Shown: positions 25,697 through 35,482, counted from the stretch's first letter. The stretch is DNA of 64,000 nt from Micromonospora sp. NBC_01796 (GCF_035917455.1 NZ_CP109078.1:4092001-4156000), one strand, 5' to 3'. Notes: generated from the sequence alone by a model not told the origin. A program made the numbers and translations.

Positions 25697-26904
25697 TCAT
25701 ATTCTTCCGGCGGCGAGCACCGGTCGCTTTTCCGTTGCCAGTCGTTCCAACAGCGGCACCGCATGGTCGGGTCCGGGCAGCGCGGCGATCTCGTCCCGAA
25801 GCCGTACGGCGGCCCGGCGGTAGCCGTCGTCGGTGAGCACGGTGGTGACCGCCTCGGCGGCGGCGTCCGGGGTGACGCTGAACGCGTCGAGCACCCGGCC
25901 GACACCGAGTTCCGCACAGCGGGCCGCGTTCGCCGGCTGGTCGGCGCCCATCGGCGCCAGCACCATCGGCAGGCCGTGTTCCAGCGCCCCGAGCACGCTG
26001 CCCGAGCCCGCGTGCGAGACCACCAGGTCGGACCGGGGCAGGACGAGCGCCTGGGGCACGTAACGCTCGATGCGTACGTGTTCCGGTTGCCGGCCGAACT
26101 CCGCCGGATCGAGCTGCTTTCCGACCGTGACGAGCAGGTTGATGTCCAGTTCCCCGAGCCCGGCGATGAGCCGGGGAAACAGGTCACCGGATTCGATCGG
26201 GAACTCGGTGCCGAGGGTGAGGTAGACACCGGGCCGACCCTCCGTCCGCCCCTCCCACGGCAGGGCGGTCGGGGCCGGCGACGGCGGTGGTGTGACCGGG
26301 CGGATCGAGTGCGCGGTGGCGGGCAACGGGCAGGCCGGATCGCGATAGCTCGGTGGGGCGGGGGCGAGCACCAGGAAACGGCTGAGCATGGCGAGTTCGG
26401 GGTCGGGCGGCAGGTCGTACGCGGCGCGCAGCTCGTTCAGCGGTTCGGTGACGAGGTCGGGCCGGATCAACGAACCGGCGGCCAGGACCAGCACACTCGC
26501 GTACGGCAGGCCGAGGCGTTCGGCCGCGACCATGGTGCCGAAGTCCGCCTCGTCGCAGACCACCACGTCGGGTTGCCAGGTGCGGCAGATGTCGAGCGTC
26601 CGTTCGGCGTTCCGCCGGGCGGCCCGGCCGGCGAAGATCTCGCGTACCTCGCGGTCGATCTGCGCGAAGTCGATCGGCCGCAACGGGATGCGCTCGGGGG
26701 CGCGGTGGGCGTACCCTGCGGCGGGCCGTCGGCCGGGGGTGTCTCGGTGACGAGGGCCGTGAAGCCGGATGCTTCGACCGTTGCGGCCATCCCGGCCGTG
26801 CAGGCGAAAGCGACCTGGTGACCGGCGGCCCGGGCGGCGCCGGCGATCGGCACGAGCGGGATGAGGTGGCCACTGCCACCGGCGAAGCTGAAGAGGATAC
26901 GCAC
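25697..26904 (-). pseudogene. GT1-family (MGT-like) glycosyltransferase with a frameshift
   Basis: The N-terminus RILFSFAGGSGHLIPLVPIA is read in one frame and the rest, from about HRAPERIPLRPIDFAQ through the sugar-nucleotide site SHAGSGSVLGALEHGLPM, in another. The switch lies between about 26690 and 26760; adding one base gives a continuous 402-residue protein, normal for macrolide/antibiotic glycosyltransferases of the YjiC/MGT type. Such enzymes glycosylate hydrophobic acceptors, some of them macrolides. Start is GTG at 26904. It could be a pseudogene or a sequencing error. It is divergent from a TetR gene. Confidence 0.8.
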
Positions 26905-27007
26905 CCACCGACCTTTCCCTATCGGATCGGCGGGTTCAACAGGTATTGCCGGATTCACGAACCGCTCGCTGAGTAGGCACTGTCGGGTTTTATTTCGCAC
27001 GCTTGTG

Positions 27008-27036
27008 TTGAAACGCTGGTCGATGGGTGCTACAAA
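27008..27036 (+). promoter_or_regulatory. candidate promoter for the TetR gene, near-leaderless
   Basis: TTGAAA (27008-27013), a 17-bp spacer and TACAAA (27031-27036) are followed by 5 nt and a GTG start at 27042, so the mRNA would begin at or near the start codon. The -10 is imperfect. Confidence 0.4.
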
Positions 27037-27041
27037 GGGTC

Positions 27042-27686
27042 GTGCCGAAGGTCGTCGACCATGATCAGCGTCGGGAGGAACTCGCTCGGGCGGTCTGGGC
27101 CGTGGTCGCCCGAGCCGGCGTCGAGGGTGCGACCGTACGCGCGGTGGCCGCCGAGGCCGGCTGGTCGATGGGGGCCCTGCGCTACTACTTCGCCACCCAG
27201 GAGGGCCTGTTGCGGTTCGCCCTGGAGGTGATGCTCCGCCGTACGCCCGAGCGACTCCGGGTCCAGCTCGCGACCGGCCAACCCGGCCTCGAACGGGCGC
27301 AACGGATCATCGAGGAACTCCTGCCGCTCGACCAGGAGCGACTCGCCGAAGGGCTGGTCTGGTTGGCGTTCCTGACCAGGGCCAGGGTCGACCGCGGCTT
27401 CGACGACCTGCGCGAGGCGGGCTGGCGCGGCGAACGGTACATCTGCCGGCTCGCGGTGGCCGAGATCGCCGGGTGCCCCTGGCCGGCCGACCTCACCGCG
27501 CCCCTGCCCGGCGAGGTGCTGGAAGCCGGAGCGGCGGACCTGCACACCTTCGTAGACGGACTCACCCTGCAGGGCGCCACCTTCCCCGAGGAACTACCGC
27601 CGGCACAGGTACGCCACCTGCTGCGCCGGCGACTCGAAACGCTGGAATCCGCCGTACGAGAGGATGGTCGATGGACGCCGGGTTGA
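27042..27686 (+). CDS. TetR-family transcriptional regulator (214 aa)
   Basis: The N-terminal helix-turn-helix is VRAVAAEAGWSMGALRYYFATQEGLLRFAL, followed by a helical ligand domain. TetR repressors bind DNA until a small ligand releases them. GTG at 27042 is taken as start because the conserved PKVVDHDQRR begins there and the candidate promoter ends just before; GTG at 27027 is possible. It overlaps the downstream GAP-family gene by 16 bp and is divergent from the glycosyltransferase gene, so either could be its target. Confidence 0.82.
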   Translation: MPKVVDHDQRREELARAVWAVVARAGVEGATVRAVAAEAGWSMGALRYYFATQEGLLRFALEVMLRRTPERLRVQLATGQPGLERAQRIIEELLPLDQERLAEGLVWLAFLTRARVDRGFDDLREAGWRGERYICRLAVAEIAGCPWPADLTAPLPGEVLEAGAADLHTFVDGLTLQGATFPEELPPAQVRHLLRRRLETLESAVREDGRWTPG

Positions 27687-28396
27687 TCGGATCCCTGGTC
27701 CTGTTAGCTCTGATCGACAGCACGAGCTTCGGAACACTGCTGATCCCGATCTGGATGATGCTCGCCCCCGGCCGCCTGCACGCGTCCCGGCTACTGATCT
27801 TCCTCGGCACCGTCGCCGTCTTCTACCTCGCGCTCGGCGTCGCACTGACCGCCGGTGCCGCGGCGCTGCTGGACGACATCCGACCGCTGCTCGACACCAC
27901 ACCGGTCCAGGTGGTGCAGCTCATCCTCGGCATCGTCCTGCTCGTCCTCGCCTTCCGCACCGGTCGGAAGAAGTCGGGATCCGAGCCGGGTCGGCTGATG
28001 CGGTGGCGTGAGCGGGCGATGACCGGCGAGGGGTCGTCGAAGGCACTGATCGCCCTGGCCCTGACCGCGGTCACCCTGGAGGCGGCGACGATGCTGCCGT
28101 ACCTGGGCGCCATCGGGCTGCTGAGCGCGGCCGAACTGGCACTGCCGGTGACCGCTGCCGTACTCGCCGGATACTGCCTGGTGATGATCCTGCCGGCGCT
28201 GGTGCTGCTGGGCGCGCGGATGATCGCGGCCAACGCGGTGCAGCCCGTACTCGTCTGGGTCAACGGGTGGATGACCCGCAGCGCAGCCGAGACCACCGGG
28301 TGGATCGTCGGCATCGCCGGTTTCCTGCTGGCCTCGAACGCGGCCGGGGAACTGGGACTCTTCGACGCGATCGACACCCTCTCCGGGGCGAAGTAG
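27671..28396 (+). CDS. GAP-family (Sap-like) membrane protein (241 aa)
   Basis: Six hydrophobic helices and the pattern LIDSTSFGTLLIPIWMMLAPGR are typical of the GAP/Sap family, including the mycobacterial sulfolipid-1-addressing protein Sap, which helps export lipids. The RTGRKKSGSE loop is cytoplasmic. The ATG at 27671 lies inside the end of the TetR gene, so the pair is translationally coupled. A lipid or glycolipid export role is inferred from the family. Confidence 0.75.
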   Translation: MDAGLIGSLVLLALIDSTSFGTLLIPIWMMLAPGRLHASRLLIFLGTVAVFYLALGVALTAGAAALLDDIRPLLDTTPVQVVQLILGIVLLVLAFRTGRKKSGSEPGRLMRWRERAMTGEGSSKALIALALTAVTLEAATMLPYLGAIGLLSAAELALPVTAAVLAGYCLVMILPALVLLGARMIAANAVQPVLVWVNGWMTRSAAETTGWIVGIAGFLLASNAAGELGLFDAIDTLSGAK

Positions 28397-28402
28397 GGCG
28401 GC

Positions 28403-29035
28403 TCAGCGGGCTATCGCCAGCCCGAACGGGACCGGTCCGAGGGCGGCGACCAGTGGGCGTACGGCAAGCGGGAAGGTCTCGGTCCACCGGGCCGTGACGA
28501 GGCCGCCCAGGTCGACCACCCACTCGGCCCGCCAACCCAGGTCGGCCAGGAACCGCCCGGTGGCCTGTCTGGCCTCGGCCCGGTCGCCGGACACGAACAC
28601 CGTGGGCGGGGTGGGCAGGCCGCCAGGGTCGGCCATCAGCGACACGTGCATGGTGTTCAGCGCCTTGACGACGAAGGTCGCCGGCAGGGCCGCCTGGATC
28701 TGTTCGGCCAGACTGCTGCCGGGGTGGAGCAGCGCGGTGGCGAACCCGTCGTCGCCGATCCGTACCCCGTTGGCGACGTCGACCAGGATCCGGCCGGCGA
28801 GCGGACCGCGCAGGTCCGCCAGGGCCCGGACCGAAACCGCGCCGGGCAGGGCGTTGACCACGATCTCGGCCCCGGCGACGGCGTCGGCCGGGGACGCGAC
28901 GGCGACGCCGTCGCCACCCCAGATCAAGCCCTCCGGCGTACGGGAGCCGACCACGACCGGGTGGCCGTGGGCCGCGAGCGGGTCGGCGAGCGCCCGGGCC
29001 ACGTTGCCGGATCCGAGGATGGCGATGCGGGTCAT
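28403..29035 (-). CDS. NADPH-dependent F420 reductase-like oxidoreductase (210 aa)
   Basis: The N-terminal Rossmann motif ILGSGNVARALADPLAAHGHPVVVGSRTPEG fits the F420:NADP oxidoreductase-type coenzyme domain, with a Ser-Arg-Thr pair that favours NADPH. FVVKALNTMHVSLMADP is a conserved family region. It lacks a long C-terminal domain. It may reduce F420 or an unknown substrate. It is divergent from an HxlR regulator gene, a common arrangement in which HxlR controls the reductase. Confidence 0.8.
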   Translation of the reverse strand: MTRIAILGSGNVARALADPLAAHGHPVVVGSRTPEGLIWGGDGVAVASPADAVAGAEIVVNALPGAVSVRALADLRGPLAGRILVDVANGVRIGDDGFATALLHPGSSLAEQIQAALPATFVVKALNTMHVSLMADPGGLPTPPTVFVSGDRAEARQATGRFLADLGWRAEWVVDLGGLVTARWTETFPLAVRPLVAALGPVPFGLAIAR

Positions 29036-29154
29036 CTGTGCCTCCGAGTGCGCACGTGCGGGGGAGTGGGAGCCGGCGCAGACGTTACGGTTGACCTCCA
29101 GCCGCAGGTAGTAGGCACTTCCGGGTGCCCAGGGCACTTCGGGAGGACGTGGTG

Positions 29155-29568
29155 GTGACACGGGACGCCGCGCGACGGCGGACGGCGGCACGGGAAACGC
29201 ACCTGGACGCGATGGCCGGGTGTCCGGGGCACCGGGTGCTGGACCGGCTCGGTGACAAGTGGGTCAGCCTGGTGCTCAAGGAACTCGGGTCGGGCCCCCG
29301 CCGGCATGCCGACCTGGCCCGCTCGGTCGCCGGGGCGAGCCAGAAGATGCTCACCCAGACGCTGCGCGGACTGGAACGCGACGGACTGGTCATCCGTACG
29401 GTCACCGCCGGGGTGCCGGCTCGGGTCGACTACCGGCTGACCCCCCTCGGCGTCGGGCTCCTGGAAGCGATGCTGGTCGTGGTCGACTGGGCCGAGCGAC
29501 ACGTCCCGGAGATGGACGCCGCCCGCGCCCGCCACGACGGGAAAATCGTCGGTCCGGCGGCGGGTTGA
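29155..29568 (+). CDS. HxlR-family transcriptional regulator (137 aa)
   Basis: The winged-helix HxlR domain is clear: CPGHRVLDRLGDKWVSLVLKELGSGPRRHADL, then SQKMLTQTLRGLERDGLV and the wing AGVPARVDYRLTPLG. The family responds to redox or aldehyde stress, and its single Cys (about residue 28, in AGCPGHRV) is where HxlR-type sensors often carry a redox Cys. The GTG at 29155 has GGGAGG 8 nt upstream; 29152 is an in-frame alternative. The divergent region carries two direct GGCACTTC repeats 19 bp apart (29114 and 29133), candidate operators. Confidence 0.82.
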   Translation: MTRDAARRRTAARETHLDAMAGCPGHRVLDRLGDKWVSLVLKELGSGPRRHADLARSVAGASQKMLTQTLRGLERDGLVIRTVTAGVPARVDYRLTPLGVGLLEAMLVVVDWAERHVPEMDAARARHDGKIVGPAAG

Positions 29569-29647
29569 CCTGTCCGGACCGGGCCGGCGGCTCCGACGTC
29601 CCGGTCGAACGGCACCACTCAGGTGCCGGCGGAGAAGGAGGACTCTC

Positions 29648-30070
29648 GTGAAGTACATGATCCTGTTGTCCGGTTCGCAGCGGGACTACGACGTCCTGGC
29701 CGGCAAGCCCGGCAACGGACCGGCATGGTCGGCGGAGGACGTGGCGGCGATGCACGAGTTCATGGCGGCGTGGAACAACGAGCTGGTCGAGTCCGGTGAG
29801 TTCGTCGACGCCCAGGGGCTGAGCGCCCCGGTCCACGCCCGGCGGATCGAGTTGCGTGACGGTGTTCCGGTGGTCACCGACGGGCCGTACGCCGAAACCC
29901 AGGAGGTCCTGGCCGGCTACACCATCGTCGAGTGCAGGAGCTTCGACCGGGCCACCGAGATCGCCGCGCGCCTGGCGAACACCCCCCACCCGGACCGGAG
30001 CGGCTCCGGTCCGGAGTGGTACGTCGACGTACGGCCGATCGTGGAAGGCGTCGAGGAACTGAGCATCTGA
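29648..30070 (+). CDS. YciI/DGPF-domain family protein (140 aa)
   Basis: The ferredoxin-like DGPF fold is seen: MKYMILLSG at the N-terminus, GEFVDAQGL, and TDGPYAETQEVLAGYTIVE, with the family DGPF motif as DGPY. In actinomycetes such proteins are encoded directly upstream of ECF42-type sigma factors, and here the tail of such a sigma factor follows at once. Function is unknown; they may bind a signal for the sigma factor. The start is GTG at 29648 with GGAGAAGGAGG upstream. Confidence 0.85.
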   Translation: MKYMILLSGSQRDYDVLAGKPGNGPAWSAEDVAAMHEFMAAWNNELVESGEFVDAQGLSAPVHARRIELRDGVPVVTDGPYAETQEVLAGYTIVECRSFDRATEIAARLANTPHPDRSGSGPEWYVDVRPIVEGVEELSI

Positions 30071-30543
30071 TCAACGACGTGCCGGACACCGAGGTCGAGG
30101 ACCTGCTGCGCAACCCTGGCGTCGGCCTGCTCACCGAGGCGCTGCCGCGCGGGGCGACCGGCCCGTATCAGCTCCAGGCGGCGATAGCCGCGATCCACGA
30201 CGAGGCACCGACCGCCGAGGCGACCGACTGGCCCCAGATAGTCGCCCTGTACGAGCTGCTCCTGCGCCTGTCCGACAGCCCGGTGGTGGCCCTGAACCAC
30301 GCCGTCGCGGTGGCCATGGCCCGGGGCGCGGACGCGGGGCTGGACCTGCTCGGCAAGCTGGAAACCGACCAGCGGATCGCCGGGGACCACCGCCTGCATG
30401 CGGTCCGCGCCCACCTGCTGGAGATGTCCGGCGACCACGGCGGCGCCCGCAGGTCGTACGAAAAGGCCGCCAGCCTGGCCACCAGCCTCCCGCAACAGCG
30501 CTACCTCAACACCCGCGCCGCCCGCCTCGCCGAGAACCAGTAG
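30071..30543 (+). pseudogene. C-terminal remnant of an ECF sigma factor (ECF42/SigJ-like, DUF6596 tail)
   Basis: The reading frame runs directly on from the YciI gene stop and encodes about 155 residues matching only the C-terminal TPR-like extension of ECF42 sigma factors: GPYQLQAAIAAIHDEA, WPQIVALYELLLRLS, LNHAVAVAMARG, HRLHAVRAHLLEMSGD and RRSYEKAASLATSLPQQRYL. The sigma-2 and sigma-4 DNA-binding domains and a proper start are missing, so about 250 residues were deleted at the junction near 30071-30110. It cannot function as a sigma factor. A short product from GTG at 30079 is possible. Confidence 0.8.
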
Positions 30544-30963
30544 TTACCCGACCTGGTTGTTGTCCTTGAGCGCACCCCAGCCGTGCCAGTTGTCGATCTC
30601 GATCCAGGCACTGACCCGAGCACGATCCCGCCGTGCGTACGCCTGCCCCCGGTAGTGCAGGGAGAGTCGGTCGATGTCCGCCAGGTCGGTGTCCTCGCGC
30701 AGCTCGACGACGCGCCCCATGAGGCTGACGTGGGTGTACCAGCCGCCCTCGTCCAGGACGGTGAGCGCCACCCGGGGATCGTTGCGGATATGGCTCAGCC
30801 GGCGGCGTCCCTCGTCCATGTTCACCAGGATCCGGCCGTCGTCCCACAGGTACCAGGTCGCGGTGGACACCGGCTGACCATCCGACTTGAGGGTGGTCAT
30901 GACCGCCGGGTTCGGCTTGCGCAGCAGGGCAACGGCGGGTTCGGGAAGCGGCGGTTTGGACAT
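30544..30963 (-). CDS. PPOX-class F420/flavin-dependent oxidoreductase (139 aa)
   Basis: The small split-barrel fold of the pyridoxamine phosphate oxidase/FDOR superfamily is seen: VALLRKPNPAVMTTLKSDGQPVSTATWYLWDDGRILVNMDEGRRRLSHIRNDPRVALTV. Members of about 140 residues in actinobacteria are F420-dependent (FDOR-B) reductases or F420 binders. ATG at 30963 is preceded by an AGAGAG-like site. It is convergent with the sigma remnant, their stop codons touching, and divergent from the TetR gene. Confidence 0.8.
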   Translation of the reverse strand: MSKPPLPEPAVALLRKPNPAVMTTLKSDGQPVSTATWYLWDDGRILVNMDEGRRRLSHIRNDPRVALTVLDEGGWYTHVSLMGRVVELREDTDLADIDRLSLHYRGQAYARRDRARVSAWIEIDNWHGWGALKDNNQVG

Positions 30964-31050
30964 GTTCCAGCTCTCTTCTTCGGGCAGCGTGACTTCCCCC
31001 ACGTTACGCAGGTTGCCGGGGCATGATCCACCTCGTATGCGCGGAACGGG

Positions 31051-31078
31051 TTGCGCTGTACCTACTGGTATGTACAGA
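31051..31078 (+). promoter_or_regulatory. promoter with TetR-type operator for the TetR-GAPDH operon
   Basis: A candidate -35 TTGCGC (31051-31056) and -10-like TACAGA (31073-31078) overlap the inverted repeat CTGTAC-N10-GTACAG (31056-31077). It lies 9 bp before the TetR start, ideal for autorepression of the operon. Confidence 0.5.
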
Positions 31079-31086
31079 CTGTCGGC

Positions 31087-32689
<1,603 letters not shown>

Positions 32690-32790
32690 CGTCCGGCAGG
32701 CACCCTTGACAGCCCCGGAAACGTTGGCGCGTATTTGGCGCTGTTGGCGGCGGATGGCTGTGGACAGCCGAACACGCTGGATGAACGATG

Positions 32791-32827
32791 AAGGCCCGCG
32801 ACCGGGTTTCCCCTGGTTACGGGCCTC
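32791..32827. terminator. hairpin terminator between gap paralogue and tRNA-Arg
   Basis: AGGCCCG (32792-32798) pairs with CGGGCCT (32820-32826), with additional ACC/GGT pairs inside. It sits between convergent genes. Confidence 0.6.
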
Positions 32828-32858
32828 TTCGTGCTGGTCAAAGCTTTCTTAGCAAGTG

Positions 32859-32930
32859 TGCCCCCGGCAGGATTCGAACCTGCGCCCCCGCCTCCGGAGG
32901 GCGGTGCTCTATCCCCTGAGCTACGGGGGC
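32859..32930 (-). tRNA. tRNA-Arg, anticodon CCG
   Basis: The minus strand folds as a cloverleaf: acceptor GCCCCCG paired with CGGGGGC, D arm with GCTCAGGGGATAGAGC, an anticodon stem CCGCC/GGCGG with loop CTCCGGA (anticodon CCG, for the CGG codon), and the T arm GGTTCGAATCC. Discriminator is A; CCA is not encoded. It lies about 2.6 kb upstream of argS. Confidence 0.95.
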
Positions 32931-33000
32931 TCAGCGACCGGGAAAGAGTAGCAAACACCCGGCTCGGCAGCCGAATCGGTATCCACCAGGCGTGCCGCCA

Positions 33001-33078
33001 GGGGTTGGGGGCGGCGTGCCCCACGTCGGGATCAAGCATGACCGCCCAGAGTGGGGTAGGTACGCCGCCCCCAACCCC
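33001..33078. repeat. long imperfect palindrome downstream of a transposase-like gene
   Basis: A 17-bp perfect outer stem (GGGGTTGGGGGCGGCGT at 33001-33017 with its complement at 33062-33078) and an inner 6-bp stem (CCCCAC/GTGGGG, 33019-33024 and 33051-33056) form an extended hairpin. It ends 7 bp from the transposase-like gene stop, so it could terminate it or be a remnant of a mobile element end. Confidence 0.7.
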
Positions 33079-33085
33079 ACCACCT

Positions 33086-33766
33086 TCAGGAACGACCACA
33101 CGAAGGCAACGCGTACGGGGCGATCCGGGGTGGGAGCCGCCGGGGCCACTCGCCCCGCCCCCAGGATCCGTCCACCACCACGTGCACCAACCGGCCGTCC
33201 ACGCCGCTCAGCCGCAGCAGGAAGTCCCGGGGCAGCGGTGGATCCACGGTAGGCGTGGTGATCATGAACTTCATCCGTCCTCGCTGGGACATCGCGGAGA
33301 TGACGTCGGCCGCCGGTGCGACACCGTGCAGTCGCGTACGACCGAGCCAGCAGAGTTCCGCGCGGTGCTCCTGGGCGGAACGGACGATTCCGGGGTACTC
33401 CTGCCGCATCCAGATGCGTACGGCGTCGACGCAGAGGCCGCAGGCGCGGTCGGTGGGCTCCCGTGGGCCGAGTCCCCAGGCGTGCAGGTACTCGCCGACG
33501 GTCGCCGGTTCGATCGTGAGCCCGAACTGGCGCTCGACCAGGGCGGTGACGCTCTGCCTGGTCCAGAGCGGATCGTCGAACCCGAACTGGTCCGGGTACC
33601 TGCCCCGCAGCGCGTCGATCAGTTCGAGCTCCTGATCGCGGCTGAGTGCCTCTGCCGGGCCCGACCGCTGCCCGCGCCGAGCGGCCACCGCGCCGTCGCC
33701 GCCGATGGTGTGCCGCCGGCACCAACTGGTGACGGAACGTCGCGCGTCCTTGAGAACAACCCCCAC
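33086..33766 (-). CDS. degenerate IS630-like transposase-derived protein (226 aa)
   Basis: The middle of the protein matches the N-terminal helix-turn-helix and linker of IS630-family transposases: PLWTRQSVTALVERQFGLTIEPATVGEYLHAWGLGPREP. The region where the first catalytic acids should be (WGDETG type) reads CWLGRTRLHG, and a later Asp is in VVDGSWGR. So the DDE site is missing key acids. The frame has a stop 8 codons upstream of the GTG start, leaving the N-terminus short. Either a dead element or a domesticated protein. Confidence 0.6.
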   Translation of the reverse strand: MGVVLKDARRSVTSWCRRHTIGGDGAVAARRGQRSGPAEALSRDQELELIDALRGRYPDQFGFDDPLWTRQSVTALVERQFGLTIEPATVGEYLHAWGLGPREPTDRACGLCVDAVRIWMRQEYPGIVRSAQEHRAELCWLGRTRLHGVAPAADVISAMSQRGRMKFMITTPTVDPPLPRDFLLRLSGVDGRLVHVVVDGSWGRGEWPRRLPPRIAPYALPSCGRS

Positions 33767-33868
33767 GACTGGGGCAACGAGCCCGGATCATGACTGGTCA
33801 CGATATCTACGGAGAAAACTCCCTAAAGTGCACAGTCGGGCATAACGGTACGTACGGGGTAGAGCGGG

Positions 33869-34642
33869 CTACTTTGCGCCTACTTTGTCAAGCAGTGCCT
33901 GGATTGCGGTGATTTCCTTCTTCTGGCCCGCGACCATGGTCCCGGCCAGGGACTGCACCTGCTCGTCGTCGGACTCGTCCAGCGCCGCCTCGGCCATGTG
34001 GATGCCGCCGAGGTGGTGGTTGAGCATCAGCCGGAGGAACATCGTGTCGAAGTCCTGCCCGGTCGCCGCCCGTAGCTGGGCCCGCTCGGCGTCGGTGGCC
34101 ATGCCCGGCATCAGACCGTCCCGGACCGTGCCGCCGCCGTCCGACATCCACGCCATCCTCGGGGCCGAACCGGTTGGGCCGAGTTTCCAGTCGCGCAGCC
34201 AGGTCAGCATGATGCCGATCTGGGCCTGCTGGGTCAGCGCGATGTCGGCACCGAGCGTCCGTACGTCCGGGTCGGTGGCCTTCTCGTGCGCGAGCATGGC
34301 CATCTCGACGGCCTGGGCGTGGTGGGTCGACATGTCCCGGGCGAACCCGGCCTCGACCGAGGTCTCACCGGGCCGGGTCAGCCCCGGGATCAGCAACCCG
34401 GCGACCACGCCGAGGACCAGTCCGACCGCGATCCCGATGGCCACCCAGCCGGTGCTGAACCGGCGATGGCCCTCACCGGTGGCCGAGTTGTCGTCGAAGT
34501 CGTCGGAATCGTCGTCGTCGCCCGACGAGCCGTCCCGCTCGAAATCCTCGTCTCCGAGGTCTTCGAGCTGTTCGAGTCGCGGATCGTCGGCGCCCGACGC
34601 GCCGGCCGGAGCCGACGCGTCGGGGCGGGTTGCTGTACCCAT
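33869..34642 (-). CDS. DUF305-family membrane-anchored protein (257 aa)
   Basis: A cytoplasmic acidic N-terminus (about residues 30-55, rich in Asp/Glu) leads to one transmembrane helix (WVAIGIAVGLVLGVVAGLLIPGL) and a DUF305 domain outside the membrane. The conserved His/Met pattern is present: DMSTHHAQAVEMAMLA and LNHHLGGIHMAEAAL. DUF305 proteins are ferritin-like four-helix proteins linked to copper handling. It is cotranscribed downstream of the DUF3105 gene with a 15-bp gap. Confidence 0.85.
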   Translation of the reverse strand: MGTATRPDASAPAGASGADDPRLEQLEDLGDEDFERDGSSGDDDDSDDFDDNSATGEGHRRFSTGWVAIGIAVGLVLGVVAGLLIPGLTRPGETSVEAGFARDMSTHHAQAVEMAMLAHEKATDPDVRTLGADIALTQQAQIGIMLTWLRDWKLGPTGSAPRMAWMSDGGGTVRDGLMPGMATDAERAQLRAATGQDFDTMFLRLMLNHHLGGIHMAEAALDESDDEQVQSLAGTMVAGQKKEITAIQALLDKVGAK

Positions 34643-34657
34643 CGGTGTCCTTACTTC

Positions 34658-35482
34658 TTACTGGGTTGCGCCGTCTTTGCCGAGGTCACGCGGGGTGGTG
34701 CCGGTGGCGGTGATGCCGCCGGAGCAGCTGGCGCCCTGCTCGATGCCGGCGTTGGTACGCAGCGACCGGATGAACGTGTCGATCCGGCTGTCGTCCGCGT
34801 TGTCGACCTTGAGCTGGTAGCCCCAGGCCTGCAGCGAGATCGGCTTGTCCAGGTTGTCGACCGGGCTCATCAGCATGTACTCGTTGCCGCGCACCTTCTC
34901 GGCCAGCTTCGACACCTGGTCGGCCGGGAGCCCGGTCTTGTACGAGACCCAGACCGCGCCGTGCTCCATGCTGTGCACCGCGTGCTCGCTGGCGATCGGC
35001 GCGTCGTAGACGTCACCCATGCAGTTCTGCCAGTTGAAGTTGTGCTTGCCGCCCACCGGCGGGGTGAGCGAGTAGCTGACCGGGCCCCAGGCGTGGTCCG
35101 AGGCGGTCAGCGACTTGTCCGGCGATTCCCGGTAGTCCTTGATCCCGTCGATGCCGGCGGCCTGCTCGGCCCAGGGCTTGGCACCCTGGAACACCGCCCA
35201 GCCGCCCCAGCCGATGATTCCGACGGCGAGTACGCCGACGGCGACGAACAGGGCGATCGGGCCCCAACTGCGGCCCTGGCTGACCTTGACCGGGGCGATC
35301 GGCTTGCGGGGGCCCTTGCCGCCACCGCCCGCGCCTCGACCTTGCCCGCCGGGACGGCCGCCACCGGAGTTACCGGTTGCTGGCTTGCCACCCGCCGCCG
35401 GCTTTCCACCGGCCGCCGGCTTCTTACCGGTGCTGACCACGGACGGACGGCTTTGATCGCCACCCTGGGTGCTGATGCTCAT
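34658..35482 (-). CDS. DUF3105-family membrane protein (274 aa)
   Basis: A long basic Gly/Lys/Pro/Ala-rich N-terminus with repeated KPAAGG units (about residues 20-65) precedes a transmembrane helix and a DUF3105 domain containing PPVGGKHNFNWQNCMGDVYDAPI, HSMEHGAVWVSY and a C-terminal Cys (GASCSGG). The His and Cys residues suggest metal binding. Pairing with a DUF305 gene in one operon is a common actinobacterial arrangement. It is divergent from argS. Confidence 0.85.
   Translation of the reverse strand: MSISTQGGDQSRPSVVSTGKKPAAGGKPAAGGKPATGNSGGGRPGGQGRGAGGGGKGPRKPIAPVKVSQGRSWGPIALFVAVGVLAVGIIGWGGWAVFQGAKPWAEQAAGIDGIKDYRESPDKSLTASDHAWGPVSYSLTPPVGGKHNFNWQNCMGDVYDAPIASEHAVHSMEHGAVWVSYKTGLPADQVSKLAEKVRGNEYMLMSPVDNLDKPISLQAWGYQLKVDNADDSRIDTFIRSLRTNAGIEQGASCSGGITATGTTPRDLGKDGATQ

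Noticed and set aside
30079-30543. Annotating the sigma tail as an ordinary gene
   Set aside because: It matches only the C-terminal extension of ECF sigma factors and lacks both DNA-binding domains, so it is treated as a remnant.
32690-33085. tRNA-Arg as an integration (att) site with an inserted element
   Set aside because: I looked for a second copy of the tRNA 3' end in the window and saw none; no integrase is adjacent.
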